This document shows positions 34,304 through 44,604 of a stretch of DNA of 64,000 nt, one piece after another. The notes beneath the pieces are model-generated. The model was given only the letters and a program-made list of their open reading frames with translations, searched no databases and was not told the origin of the DNA. Within the stretch, counting starts at the first letter, position 1. Every line of letters begins with the position of its first letter. The stretch comes from Plasmodium relictum (lineage: Eukaryota > Apicomplexa > Aconoidasida > Haemosporida > Plasmodiidae). The DNA lies in contig NC_041692.1 of assembly GCF_900005765.1 (NCBI RefSeq), positions 744,001-808,000 of the forward strand, read 5' to 3'. The translations under genes and the position numbers were made by a program.

Positions 34304-35458
34304 ATGAGCGAATCAGAAAATATTACATACATTAAAAATATTCAAGGAAGATTGAAAGATAAGGAAAGTAAATTAGCAAATACTAATGAAGATGATATAG
34401 ATTCTAATCTTATAAAAGAAATTAATGAAGATTTAAATTTATTAAAAAACGTAAAGATAAATAAAGATATTTTGAAATCAACGAAAATAGGAATAACTGT
34501 TAATAAATTTACAAAAATAAATAATGAAGTTATACAGAATATATCAAAAGATCTTGTAGAAAAATGGAAAAATATAGCTTTGAATGAAAAAATTTCTACC
34601 ATTAAAAGTGCACAAAGCATAAAAAAAAGAAAATCTGAAATAGGTGAAAGTGTTGATGCTGGGTCAGATGAATGTGAATTAAAAAAAGTAAAAATTCAGA
34701 ACAATTCAAATGTAAATGATTCATTAGATATTTTAAAAGATAGTAATGAAGAAAAGCAAAATAAATATAAAAATAATGTAGAAAAACAGATTAATGAAAT
34801 TAATGAGAATAATGTTTATGAGAAAAATGATAACATTAATATTAATAACGATAAAAATATTAAAGATTTTAAAATCAATGATCTAAAAGTACTTAACGAA
34901 TGGAATTATGATGGAAAATTGCACAATGATGTTCATAGAGATAAAGCAAAACAATTTTTATTCAAAGCATTTCTAACAGGATCAAATAATAATTTGCTAT
35001 ATACTATAGACAGAATAAAGTTAAATGAGGTAGTTTATGATATAGAAAATGAGTTACATAAATATTATGTTCAAAAAAGAAATTCACAGAGAGAATATAA
35101 TATGCAGTTAAAATCAATTAAATTTAATTTAAGTGATAAAAAAAATCCTAATTTTAATGAAAAAATATATAAAGGATTTATATCACCAAAAGATTTAGTA
35201 ACAATGAATTCTCAAGAAATGGCTAGTGATGAGAAGAAAAATGAAAGAGAAAAATGCTTACAAGAAAGTTTGATAGCTTGCCAATCTGATTGGGACGTTA
35301 AAAATATTCTTTTAAAAAAATCCAGAAAAGGAGAATTTCAGTGTTATAAATGTAAAGGTTATGATACTATATATCACCAATTACAAACTAGAAGTAGTGA
35401 CGAGCCAATGACTACCTTCGTAACTTGTTTAAAGTGTAATAACAGATGGAAATTTTAA
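34304..35458 (+). CDS. TFIIS: Transcription elongation factor TFIIS
   Basis: 384 aa, single exon. TFIIS rescues backtracked RNA polymerase II by stimulating transcript cleavage. All three domains are visible. Domain I (LW/TFIIS N-terminal) lies at residues about 45-105 (DILKSTKIGITVNKFTKI ... LVEKWKNIA). Domain II, the Pol II-binding central domain, lies at about 200-325 (HRDKAKQFLFKAFL ... FNEKIYKGFISPKDL). Domain III, the zinc ribbon, lies at about 345-384 with CYKC, the catalytic hairpin SSDEPMTTF (Asp-Glu pair kept) and CLKCNNRWKF at the very end. A Lys/Asn-rich linker of about 90 residues joins domains I and II. It ends exactly at the family's usual C-terminus. Confidence 0.93.
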   Translation: MSESENITYIKNIQGRLKDKESKLANTNEDDIDSNLIKEINEDLNLLKNVKINKDILKSTKIGITVNKFTKINNEVIQNISKDLVEKWKNIALNEKISTIKSAQSIKKRKSEIGESVDAGSDECELKKVKIQNNSNVNDSLDILKDSNEEKQNKYKNNVEKQINEINENNVYEKNDNININNDKNIKDFKINDLKVLNEWNYDGKLHNDVHRDKAKQFLFKAFLTGSNNNLLYTIDRIKLNEVVYDIENELHKYYVQKRNSQREYNMQLKSIKFNLSDKKNPNFNEKIYKGFISPKDLVTMNSQEMASDEKKNEREKCLQESLIACQSDWDVKNILLKKSRKGEFQCYKCKGYDTIYHQLQTRSSDEPMTTFVTCLKCNNRWKF

Positions 35459-36362
35459 AAAAAAAATAAAATAATTAATAATAAAAAAATAAAGAAAAGA
35501 TTCACAATATATTATAAAATTATCAATTTAATCTATGATTTATTTATTAGAAAACTTCTAATTTTAATCTTAATTCGGCTTTAAAAATTACATAAATATA
35601 TTTATATTATTTCATGAATAAATTATACATTAAAATTGTTTACAGTCGTCCAATTTTTTTTTTTTTTATATATTATTATATTTATATATCAGTTATCTTT
35701 TTAATTTTTTATAATATTCCCATTTTTTTTTTTTTTTAAATAAAAAACTTGTAAATGCTGATTTTATAAAAGTTCTTATCATCATGCTTTTTTTTAAAAA
35801 TTAATTAAAGAATTATATATACATATTTCTTTTTTTTACTATTTTTTTTTTTTATAAAATTCCTAATAATAAGGTGACACTATATATTTGTTTTTTTTTA
35901 AATTGTCATTATTTTGCATTATATATATATTTTTCCTTTTTTTTTTTTTTATCTGTGATTAAATTTTTATTTTATAATATATATATATATTTAATTTTTA
36001 TTTAATAAGTTCATATATTTTAATATTGCATAAGGAATATTTTATGAAAAAAAAAAAAAAATTTTTTTTTTTTTCATATCCAAAAAATTATAATTTTTTT
36101 ATCTTTTGAAAAAAGAATTAGAACATTTTAACTTTATACATATATTTATTGTTTTCTCTTATTTAATAGAAGAAAATTATTATTTTTTTTAATTATCTTA
36201 ATTTTTTATAGTTTTGAGAAATTAAATTTATTATTTTATTTTTAGAAGAATTTCCACTAAAAATGTTATAATAAAACTTTAAGGGATCTAATATTATTAA
36301 TTAATAAAAAGGGGAAAACAATATTTAAAAATATATTTTTGTGATATATATATATATTAAAT
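35459..36362. other. Intergenic region with a poly-A/poly-T palindrome
   Basis: 3' UTR of TFIIS and promoter of the next gene. Notable only for the inverted repeat at 36044-36077: ATG, 15 A, 13 T, CAT. Several T-runs of more than ten bases precede it. Confidence 0.6.
36044..36077. repeat. A-run/T-run inverted repeat
   Basis: ATG + A15 followed directly by T13 + CAT. It is self-complementary and could form a hairpin or cruciform; it may equally be a chance join of homopolymers. Confidence 0.6.
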
Positions 36363-36416
36363 ATGAATTCTGAAAAAAAGTATATAAGACAAAAATATTT
36401 AAAAAAAAAGAGATGA
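36363..36416 (+). other. Upstream ORF overlapping the main start by ATGA
   Basis: ATG at 36363 opens a 17-codon frame (MNSEKKYIRQKYLKKKR). Its TGA at 36414-36416 overlaps the ATG (36413-36415) of the next gene. This is the layout used for termination-reinitiation control. It may lie in the 5' leader; no expression evidence. Confidence 0.4.
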
Positions 36417-38158
36417 GAGAAAAATCTGAAAGGATAGTTAAATATCATAAAAAATATACTAGTCAGAAGTACAAAGAAAGTAGTGATGAAAAGGATAGTA
36501 AAGATGAAGAAGAAAAAAAAAAATATAACAATTATTTAAGCAAAGAGATCACTAAAAAAAGCTATGAATCATTAGATGAAAAAAATTATTTACATAATAA
36601 TAGAAATAATATAAAAATAAAATACAAGGAAAATAGCAAAAAAGAAATAAACTCTAAAAGAGATGATATAACTAATTCACTAAATAGAAAAAATTATAAT
36701 TATGATAAATATGTTGATGAGAAGTATTTACAGAAACAAAAATATGTACCTAATGAAAAGAATATTAAAAAAGAAAAAGTTAAAGATAATATTATTAAAA
36801 TATCATTTGATAACCTTAAAAAAAAAGATAACGATGTATTTAATGAGTTAAAATACGATAAAAATGAAGACAGTTACATAAAAAAAAAAAAAAGAAAATT
36901 GTTACCAAGTTTTAGAAAAGAAAAGGATATGAGCAATGAAAAATTAAAGAAAAAAAAAGATTTAAAAAGAAGGAAAAAGAATGACTATAGTAAACCTAGT
37001 AAAAATAAATCTTTATCCATAAGCTCTTCAGATAAAAAAAGCTCCCCAAGTAGCTATACTTCAAATGAAAGTAATTCTAGTAATTCATCAAAGGAAAATA
37101 GTAAGAGTAGTAATTCATCAAATGAAAATAGTAGCTGTAGTATTTCATCAAATGAAAATAATTCTAGTAATTCATCGAATGAAAATAGCAGCAGTTCCAT
37201 AACTGAAAGTAATTCAAGTAATTGTTCTTCATGCGAAAGTAGTAATTTATCAGATGATGAAAATATAAGTAGTTGCTCATCAAAAGGAAATAAATTAACA
37301 AAAAAAAAGAATTCTAAAATTAAAAAAAAAAAGAAGAAAAAAAAAGATATTACAGGCAAATTAGAAAAAAAGGAAGTTTATGATGCTCATATTTATAATA
37401 GTAAAGAAATGATAAGACTAACTATAAATATTTTGCAAAACTATAATTTTTTAAATAATTTTAAAATTTTATACCAAAAATTAGATAAAAAAAAAAAGGT
37501 TTCTCTTGAAAATGTGAAAGATTTAAAATTAAAGAAAAAATTAAGACATTTATTTAGAGCATGGAACTTAGAAAAAAAAGAAGAATTTTATAGAAAACCA
37601 TCAAATTTTAGAGAAAGTATATTTGATATTTTTAATAATTTATTTTATTATTTTTTATCTAAAATTGATATACAAAAGTTGAGACAAAATATTAATAAAA
37701 GGAAGAATAATTTAATAAAAAAAGAAGATAAGGAAAACCTCAACATACTAAATTATAATGATAAGTTATTATATTATTCCTCAAAAAATGAAAATATTAA
37801 TATTAAAAATCAAAATGTGAACGATTTACAGGAAGATTATCTCTATTTAATGCAAAATGAAAATAATAAAATTAAAAGCTTACGAGAAATGCATGAAGAA
37901 GGTTATTTTAAAAATAGTCAACACAAATATAAGGAATTTTTAGATAAACATAAAAAAATTGATTTATGGGGTAAAAATGAACAAGAGCAAAAATTTCTAT
38001 TGAATTCTAAAAATACAATTAATGAAAGAAAAATATTTGATAGAGAAACAGATTTATGTATAAATAAATTTGTAAAAAAAGAGGATTATAAAAAGTTAAT
38101 AAAAAATACGGAAGAACACGTAAATGATAAATTTCATAAAACAGGTAGCAAAATATAG
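36413..38158 (+). CDS. Ser/Lys-rich protein with GPALPP/DUF3752-like C-terminus
   Basis: 581 aa, single exon. The N-terminal third is Lys-rich. Residues about 200-295 form a Ser/Asn repeat (SSNSSNENS-type units), followed by a run of nine or more Lys, a likely nuclear localisation signal. Residues about 325-430 look folded and helical (KEMIRLTINILQNYNFLNNF, KKKLRHLFRAWNLEKKEEFY). The C-terminus, from about 485, has SLREMHEEGY ... KIFDRETDLCINKF and ends HVNDKFHKTGSKI. This recalls the end of human GPALPP1 (DUF3752): SL-x2-H, PFDRD-x-DL, then a basic helix and a short RF-x-HG-like end. The match is from memory. GPALPP1-type proteins are nuclear and poorly understood. The start overlaps an upstream ORF. 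Confidence 0.65.
   Translation: MREKSERIVKYHKKYTSQKYKESSDEKDSKDEEEKKKYNNYLSKEITKKSYESLDEKNYLHNNRNNIKIKYKENSKKEINSKRDDITNSLNRKNYNYDKYVDEKYLQKQKYVPNEKNIKKEKVKDNIIKISFDNLKKKDNDVFNELKYDKNEDSYIKKKKRKLLPSFRKEKDMSNEKLKKKKDLKRRKKNDYSKPSKNKSLSISSSDKKSSPSSYTSNESNSSNSSKENSKSSNSSNENSSCSISSNENNSSNSSNENSSSSITESNSSNCSSCESSNLSDDENISSCSSKGNKLTKKKNSKIKKKKKKKKDITGKLEKKEVYDAHIYNSKEMIRLTINILQNYNFLNNFKILYQKLDKKKKVSLENVKDLKLKKKLRHLFRAWNLEKKEEFYRKPSNFRESIFDIFNNLFYYFLSKIDIQKLRQNINKRKNNLIKKEDKENLNILNYNDKLLYYSSKNENINIKNQNVNDLQEDYLYLMQNENNKIKSLREMHEEGYFKNSQHKYKEFLDKHKKIDLWGKNEQEQKFLLNSKNTINERKIFDRETDLCINKFVKKEDYKKLIKNTEEHVNDKFHKTGSKI
37021..37290 (+). repeat. Ser/Asn repeat tract
   Basis: Degenerate repeats of (A/T)GTAATTCATCAAATGAAAATAG type encode SSNSSNENS units within the Ser/Lys-rich protein, residues about 203-293. 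Confidence 0.7.
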
Positions 38159-39395
38159 TTTTTAATTTTTTAATTTTTTTTTTTATAAATATATGATTTG
38201 TATCCCTTATCTTCAATTCTTTTTTTTAATATTAGAATATTTCCAGAATTATTTTTAAAATTTTTTATTGAACACCCTTTGATTAAAAAAAAAGTTCTAT
38301 TTTCTTTTTTCTTTTTTTTGTATAAATAAAGGAATATTCTTTTGTCACATAAGAAAAAAGTAAAAAATTAAGAATTGATTTGATAAAAATCAGTAATTCG
38401 GCTATTAAAAAATATTAAAATATATTTATTTGTTATTAAAATATAAATATATAGAAAGTATGAGTACTAAATTTATCTGATATGTCTATATAACTTTAAA
38501 TAAACTTGTTTAGAAAAAAGAAAAATTTGAAAATTATTTATATACTATTAAAATACTTAAATATTTTAAAAATTTTTTAAAGATATTATAATTATAATTA
38601 TATTAAACTTTTAACTGTATACTTAAAACTTATTTTGGTTCAACAAAAAAGTTTATACTAAAAAAAAAATAAAAAAAGATTATTATGCGTATTTATATCT
38701 ATATATGTTACATATTTTAAACATTATTAATAACTTTATAAGTGTATTCTATGAAAAAATATATATTTATATATTTACTATAAATATTTTTATATCTTTT
38801 AAATATCTATTATTTATATTTTAAAAGAATTATAGTATTTGTTAAGTAGTAATTTTAAGTTTAATTTTCCCTATACGTATTAAATTTATTATGCTCAAAT
38901 TTTTATATATTTCATCTTTCTATTTACATAATTTTAGTTTAAATTTAAAAAAGGAAAAAATTTAGTATGAATCAACTAAAACATATAAATCATATCCTAA
39001 AGATTAAATTTAATACATACAAAATATTTCGATTATGCAAAGTAATAGCACTTTTATTAGTTCTAAAAGTTTTATTAAATTTTCGCTAATATAATTTAAG
39101 CATATTATTTAAAAAAAAAATATTAAATTACTTAATTTTATCATTTATTACAAATGTAATATTTATAATGTATATACAAATTTATATTAGTATATTATTA
39201 AGGCTTTTTTTTTGTTTACTTAATTAAATATAAATTTTTTTTTTTATTTATTAGTAATAATATTATGTAACTTTTAATATAAAAAAAAAAAAAAAAAGCA
39301 ATTCTTCAAAACTTAAAGTATTTTGCTTAATGTTTTTTTTCTTTAAAGTTATATAAAAAATAGTTATTACTTTTTAAAAACCTTTAACATTTGAA
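38159..39395. other. Intergenic region before the tRNA genes
   Basis: 3' UTR of the Ser/Lys-rich gene, then AT-rich DNA. Nothing recognisable. Confidence 0.6.
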
Positions 39396-39467
39396 TCCGA
39401 GATAGTATAGTGGCAAGTATTTCCGCCTGTCACGCGGAAGACCCGGGTTCAATTCCCGGTCTCGGAG
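39396..39467 (+). tRNA. tRNA-Asp (GTC)
   Basis: 72 bases fold as a full cloverleaf. The acceptor stem TCCGAGA/TCTCGGA is perfect, with discriminator G. The D arm is in TAGTATAGTGGCAAGTA, the anticodon stem TCCGC/GCGGA with loop CTGTCAC and anticodon GTC at 39429-39431, and the T arm CCGGG-TTCAATT-CCCGG. CCA is not encoded. No intron. Confidence 0.97.
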
Positions 39468-39478
39468 TTTTTTTTTTT
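39468..39478 (+). terminator. Pol III terminator of tRNA-Asp
   Basis: Eleven T directly follow the discriminator base of tRNA-Asp, the usual RNA polymerase III stop signal. Confidence 0.8.
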
Positions 39479-40227
39479 AATAACTTTTTGAATTTCAGTT
39501 TTTTATATTAAAAAAAAAAATAAGAAATATAGCAAATATCTATTTTTATACTACTTATTTTTACAGAAAACAAAATGAATATCTTATTAAATTATAAAAA
39601 TTTTAGTATTTTAAAAATATACTCTTTTCAATAATTTAATTTATTATATAAAATATTCAAAAATCATGAATTTTTAAAATTTTATTTTAATCAATATAAC
39701 CCTCAAATTTCTTGTGTCTCTTTAAGTTTATATTTCAAAAGTAAATAACATTATATGCTATAAAGTTAATAAGGATTAATAATTATTTAATAATTATTTA
39801 TCTTTTTAGCTAAAATTGAGTAAAAATTTATTTTAGCCATTTGTAAAAGTAATTTATCTTCAATAATGTGTTAAAATTTAAAGAAATTTATGATTAAACA
39901 TTCTTTGAAATAAGAAAAGAAATTATTAATGGTTTGTTCATAATTTATTTTCCAAGTAATCTAATAACATATAAATATTATCAATAATTTCTGTTTTTTT
40001 TTTTTCTTAATTTTTCATTAATAGATTGGTCTATACAATATAACCTGCGTTTTTAATATTCCTGCATATATTTATTATTTTTATAAATAATATAATTATT
40101 TAAAATTTTTTGGTATAATTGAATTTTTTTACATTTTAGTATTTTTCTGTTGTAATAATTTTTTTTAATTTAATAATATAGATAATAAGATAGTATAAAT
40201 TGAAATATTTCTAATTCAGCTAGAAGC

Positions 40228-40264
<37 letters not shown>

Positions 40265-40952
40265 GTCAATGAAAATTATATAAACTCAGAATTACAATAA
40301 GTAAATATATTTCATTTTTATTTAATTTTTTTTTTTAATAATATTAAACGGATAATATTTATACAATGTAAAAAAAGAAAAAATTATATAAAAACATTTA
40401 TAGAATATAGCATGCAATTCTAAAATATTTTTTTAAATACAACATTTTGGTTAAAAAAAATATAAAAATTTATTTTTTATTATATGATAATTTTAAAAGT
40501 ATTTATTCAATATACATAAGAAGTTATTTAAAGATAAATCCTATAATTTCAATTGTTCGTTATAGAAAAAAAATTCCAAAGGTATTTGCAAATATAAAAA
40601 CAAATAAAGCTTAATATAGACAATACAATTATCAATTATTATTTAAAATATTTTAAATCATGAAATATTTAAATTTTTCCAAATTAACATTTTTCTGAGA
40701 ATGTTGAGAAATAAAATTTTTTTTTTTATACATATTCTTTCTTTACTAAATAATAATATTTATTTTGGAAAAATAATATAAATGTATTAAGAGAATTCAT
40801 GATTAATATATTATATATGTATATATAATATATTTAACATATTATTACTTATATACAAGTTATATACGTGTATTTGTTAAATAAATATATATATTTTAAA
40901 ATTGTATAGTCCGGAGAATACATATATAAGACTTTTTTCACCTAATTATAGT
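39479..40952. other. Intergenic DNA between tRNA-Asp and tRNA-Leu
   Basis: AT-rich, with a (TA)n tract at about 40229-40262. No ORF of coding quality and no other RNA fold found by eye. Confidence 0.6.
40229..40262. repeat. (TA)n microsatellite
   Basis: Alternating TA run of over 30 bases between tRNA-Asp and tRNA-Leu. Confidence 0.85.
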
Positions 40953-41034
40953 TGACAGAATGGCCGAGTGGTCTAAGGCGCAACGTTAAGGTCGTTGTCC
41001 GCAAGGGCGTGGGTTCGAACCCCACTTCTGTCAA
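40953..41034 (+). tRNA. tRNA-Leu (AAG)
   Basis: 82 bases, class II. The acceptor stem TGACAGA/TCTGTCA is perfect, with discriminator A. The D arm carries TGGCCGAGTGGTCTAAGGCG. The anticodon stem is CAACG/CGTTG with loop TTAAGGT, anticodon AAG at 40988-40990. The long variable arm is TCCGCAAGGGCG and the T arm GTGGG-TTCGAAC-CCCAC. A36/G discriminator context and the long arm fit Leu. No intron; CCA not encoded. A clean T-run does not follow at once. Confidence 0.96.
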
Positions 41035-42220
41035 AAATATTAGGTGTATTCAAAATATAGAAGGTGCACTAGTTTTTATTACTTATAATTAAAATAAGGC
41101 ATTAAAATTTTTATACATTATATATATTAAAGTTTATCTTTTCATAGAAATAAGTTTTTGAAAGAAATACTCTTTTTTATATAATCAATGTAGTTCTCTT
41201 GGTTTTGTAATTAAAAACTTTAATTTCTTTTTATTTCAACCCGAATTTCATACTATTTAGGATTTAATTTAAAAATACATTAAGTAAAATCATTAATTTC
41301 TTAAAATACTAAACTATATAGAATTCAAAAATCTTTAAAATTTCTTTTTCTTTATTATTATAGTGATAAAAATATTATTTGGAAATGATGTAACTTCTAA
41401 GTTTTAAGTTAAAATTTTAATAGATATATGAAATAAGATAACTCTCTTAGAAATAGAATGTTTTTATATGAAAAAAATTTAATGAAATGTGTTGTCTTTT
41501 TTAAAGTTTAGAATACTTAAATATTTTAGTGCACTTGTATATTTTATATAATAAAATATATGAATTGTAAATGAAAAAATAGCTTTCAATATATATAAGA
41601 ATATTAATATATTTATGTAAATAAAATGAATTTTTTCTAAACATATAAATATAATTTATGCTGGAACAGAACTATTGCTTTAATATTTTTTTTTATTACT
41701 ATGAAAAAATTTTCAAAAATTGCAAATTAAACGAAATACTTTTTAATATGTTCTGCACATAATAATTATTTCAATTTTTTATTTTTATTATATGATAGCC
41801 TTTAATATTTATGTTATTTATCATATAACATTAAAATAATGTAAATTAAATAAAAATTCAACTTTTAATATTTAATTTGAAAGACTTCTCAATTTTTACA
41901 TAGTTATAATAATATTAATAATACAATTTAAATTTTAAAATATCTTAATTTTTTTTTTGATTTCTTGTTTTAATATTAATAAATAAGTAGGAATATATAT
42001 TATATATTAACCTTATTGTTCTTTAAAACGATTTAAAATTCATGAAACTTACTATGATATTATTATTTAGTTATAAAAGGGAATATAAAACATCAAAAGA
42101 ATTTTGAAATTAGATATATTTTACTTTATCAATATTAAATTAAAAATACTCATTTACCCTTTTTTTTTCTAATAAAAAGTTAATACCTCAAACATATATG
42201 TAACTATAAATTTTTATATT
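41035..42220. other. Intergenic DNA between tRNA-Leu and tRNA-Ser
   Basis: AT-rich; no gene, repeat array or structured RNA recognised. Confidence 0.6.
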
Positions 42221-42230
42221 AAAAAATTTT
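42221..42230 (-). terminator. Pol III terminator of tRNA-Ser
   Basis: On the minus strand, AAAATTTTTT follows the discriminator base: a six-T stop for RNA polymerase III. Confidence 0.65.
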
Positions 42231-42312
42231 CGACAACGGCAGGAATCGAACCTGCGCGGGCAGAACCCATTGGATTAGCAGTCCAACCCCTTAACCACTC
42301 GGGCACGTTATC
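42231..42312 (-). tRNA. tRNA-Ser (GCT)
   Basis: 82 bases on the minus strand. Acceptor stem GATAACG/CGTTGTC with one T-G wobble, discriminator G. D arm GCCCGAGTGGTTAAGGGG, anticodon stem TTGGA/TCCAA with loop CTGCTAA (anticodon GCT, bases 42277-42279), long variable arm around TGGGTTCTGCCCGC and T arm GCAGG-TTCGATT-CCTGC. The long variable arm and G73 are serine identity marks. No intron, no encoded CCA. Confidence 0.96.
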
Positions 42313-44604
42313 ACAATTTTGGGTTGTGAAAAGTAAATTATACTACTAAATTATAAAAATCCTTTATTTAATTAGTTTCAATTTTGTGATGAAATTTAAC
42401 TTTTAGAGTACATAATAATTTTATTTTAATAAAACTAATTTAAAATTTTTTTTAGAATTATTTATCAATAAAATTATAATAGTTCATATTATTCCTATTA
42501 AAAAAAAAAAAAAATATATATATGTATATACTTGAAAAATATTAAATATAAAAATAAAAATTATTTCATGATATATAACTTCAATGAATAATAAAAATAT
42601 GATTACTATGTGAAAAAAAAAAGAAAAAAAGAAAAATTAAATTTAATGATGTAAATAAATAGATGATATAATCTAAAAGCTCTCTAGTGATCACTTAGAT
42701 TGATTTCATGAATTATTTTTTCTAAAATACATAATGCTTCTCTTTTACTTTTTATATATATATTTAATTATTTTTATATATTTTTTTTATTTAAGGTATA
42801 TTAAATTTTATCAAATTCCTTAATTTTAGATAATTAAAAAAAATTATAAATAAAATTATGAAACTATAAAATGTTGTATTTTTAATTTTATTTTCACAGT
42901 ATTATACTAGGTATAAAATAATTTCATGAATTATAATGAAAATTTTTATTAATTAAAAATTTTAATATTTATATAATACTTATTTTATAAATCCATAAAA
43001 GATAAAAGTTAGAAAAATAAATATAATAGAATGATGTTTTATAGTAGAAAAATTAATCTATTTTAAATTGAATTGCTATTAAAAAATAGATATTTCCATT
43101 AATTCTAAAATATATAACATTTATTGGCTTGTTTATCTATCGTAATTAAGTTACCTTTACATATATTTTAGTATTTTATTTAAATAACACAACGGAGATA
43201 TAAAGTATGTGCAGATATATATCTATACATGGAAGGGGGAGATTTTTTTTTTTTAATATAAAAAATAAAATATTTAAAAAATAAAATTCATCTTTTTGTA
43301 TTATAAAAGAGAATATGTTTTTTCTAATTAAAAATATTAAAGCTCTGAAGTTATTCTAAGGAAAAAGAGCTTTAAAATGATAAATAATTTTTAAAAAATG
43401 TTTAAAATATCAAATGATTTATATTTTATACTACGATAGTATTTTAATTACATAAAGTTACATAATTTTATTTTTAAATATTTAATAAAAAAAATCTAAA
43501 TTTAAAAATAATGCATTGTAATATAAACAAATATCTATTAATGTACCCTTAAAAACTTTTGATTAAATTTATCCAAATTATGATTATTCATTTTTTTCTT
43601 ATAAAAAAATAATGAAAATCTTTCAATTTATCATGATTTAAAAAACTTTAATTTTTTTTTTTTTTCATTTATGTATGATTGAATTAATAATATAAAAGTG
43701 AACTTAAAAAAAAAAGAAAATAATTAATAAAAAATATACCAAAAATTTTTGGGGTAAAATAATTTTACATGTAATGGGATTAGTAAATATTTTTTTTTGT
43801 TATATTTATAGTACATATTATTTCTAAAATATTATTATTATCAAAAAAATTTACTCATCTTTAATTTCCTTTTTTTTTTTAGTTTTTCTTTTTTCTTTTT
43901 TCTTTTTCCGTCTTTTATGAATCTTTTCTTATTTATCGTTTTTCATTTTTCTTTTTCTATTTTTTCTTTTTGTTTATTTTTCTTTTCATTTATTTTTTTT
44001 TTGTATTCCTTTTTTCGCTTCTTTATATTTCATTTTCCACCCTTTCATTTTACTTTTTTTTTTTTTTTTTATTCTTTCTCTATTTTTTTGTTTTAGTTAT
44101 GCTTTTTCTCTTTCTTTTTTTATATTAAAATTTTTTTTTTATTTACATCTTTTTAAGCTGATAAATAATAAATTAAGTATTTCTCTTTTTTATTTTTTTA
44201 AACATGGAATAAATAACTCGTAAGTGCATTTTAAATTATAAACTTTCTTAAAAAAATGAGATGATAACTATATGGAGAATTTTATATATATATATATAAT
44301 ATATATATATTTTTTTTTTTTTTATAAAAAGATTATTAATATTAAAAAATAAAATATGCAAATATACGCATAAAAGTGACTCTGTAATAGAAAAATAGTT
44401 CATACACATAAACTGAATTTATACAGATAAAATATAAAAAAAATAATTTTTTAGTTTAATGATATATGAGAGAGAACCCTATTTTATTTAATTATATATA
44501 TATATATATATATATGTTTATTTATTAGTTTAAAACTATAGTAATTTCCTTTTTAAAGAGTTACAAATAAAATTTTAATTACAAAAAAAAGATTATTAAA
44601 GAAT
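42313..44604. other. Intergenic region upstream of phosphoglycolate phosphatase
   Basis: 2.3 kb. A G-rich box AGGGGGA lies at 43234-43240, followed by T10. From about 43862 to 44150 the plus strand is a nearly pure pyrimidine (T/C) stretch, ending about 450 bases before the ATG; it may be a leader or promoter element. A small inverted repeat, AATCTAA ... TTAGATT, sits at about 42671-42702. No gene supported. Confidence 0.6.
43862..44150 (+). promoter_or_regulatory. Long polypyrimidine tract upstream of PGP
   Basis: About 290 bases in which plus-strand purines are scarce: repeated TTTTTC and TTCTTT blocks. It differs from the mixed A/T runs around it. Possible 5' leader, nucleosome-excluding or promoter element; role unknown. 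Confidence 0.35.

Noticed and set aside
42640-42720. Possible small structured RNA (TGATG and an inverted repeat)
   Set aside because: No matching D box and only a short stem; not enough to call a gene.
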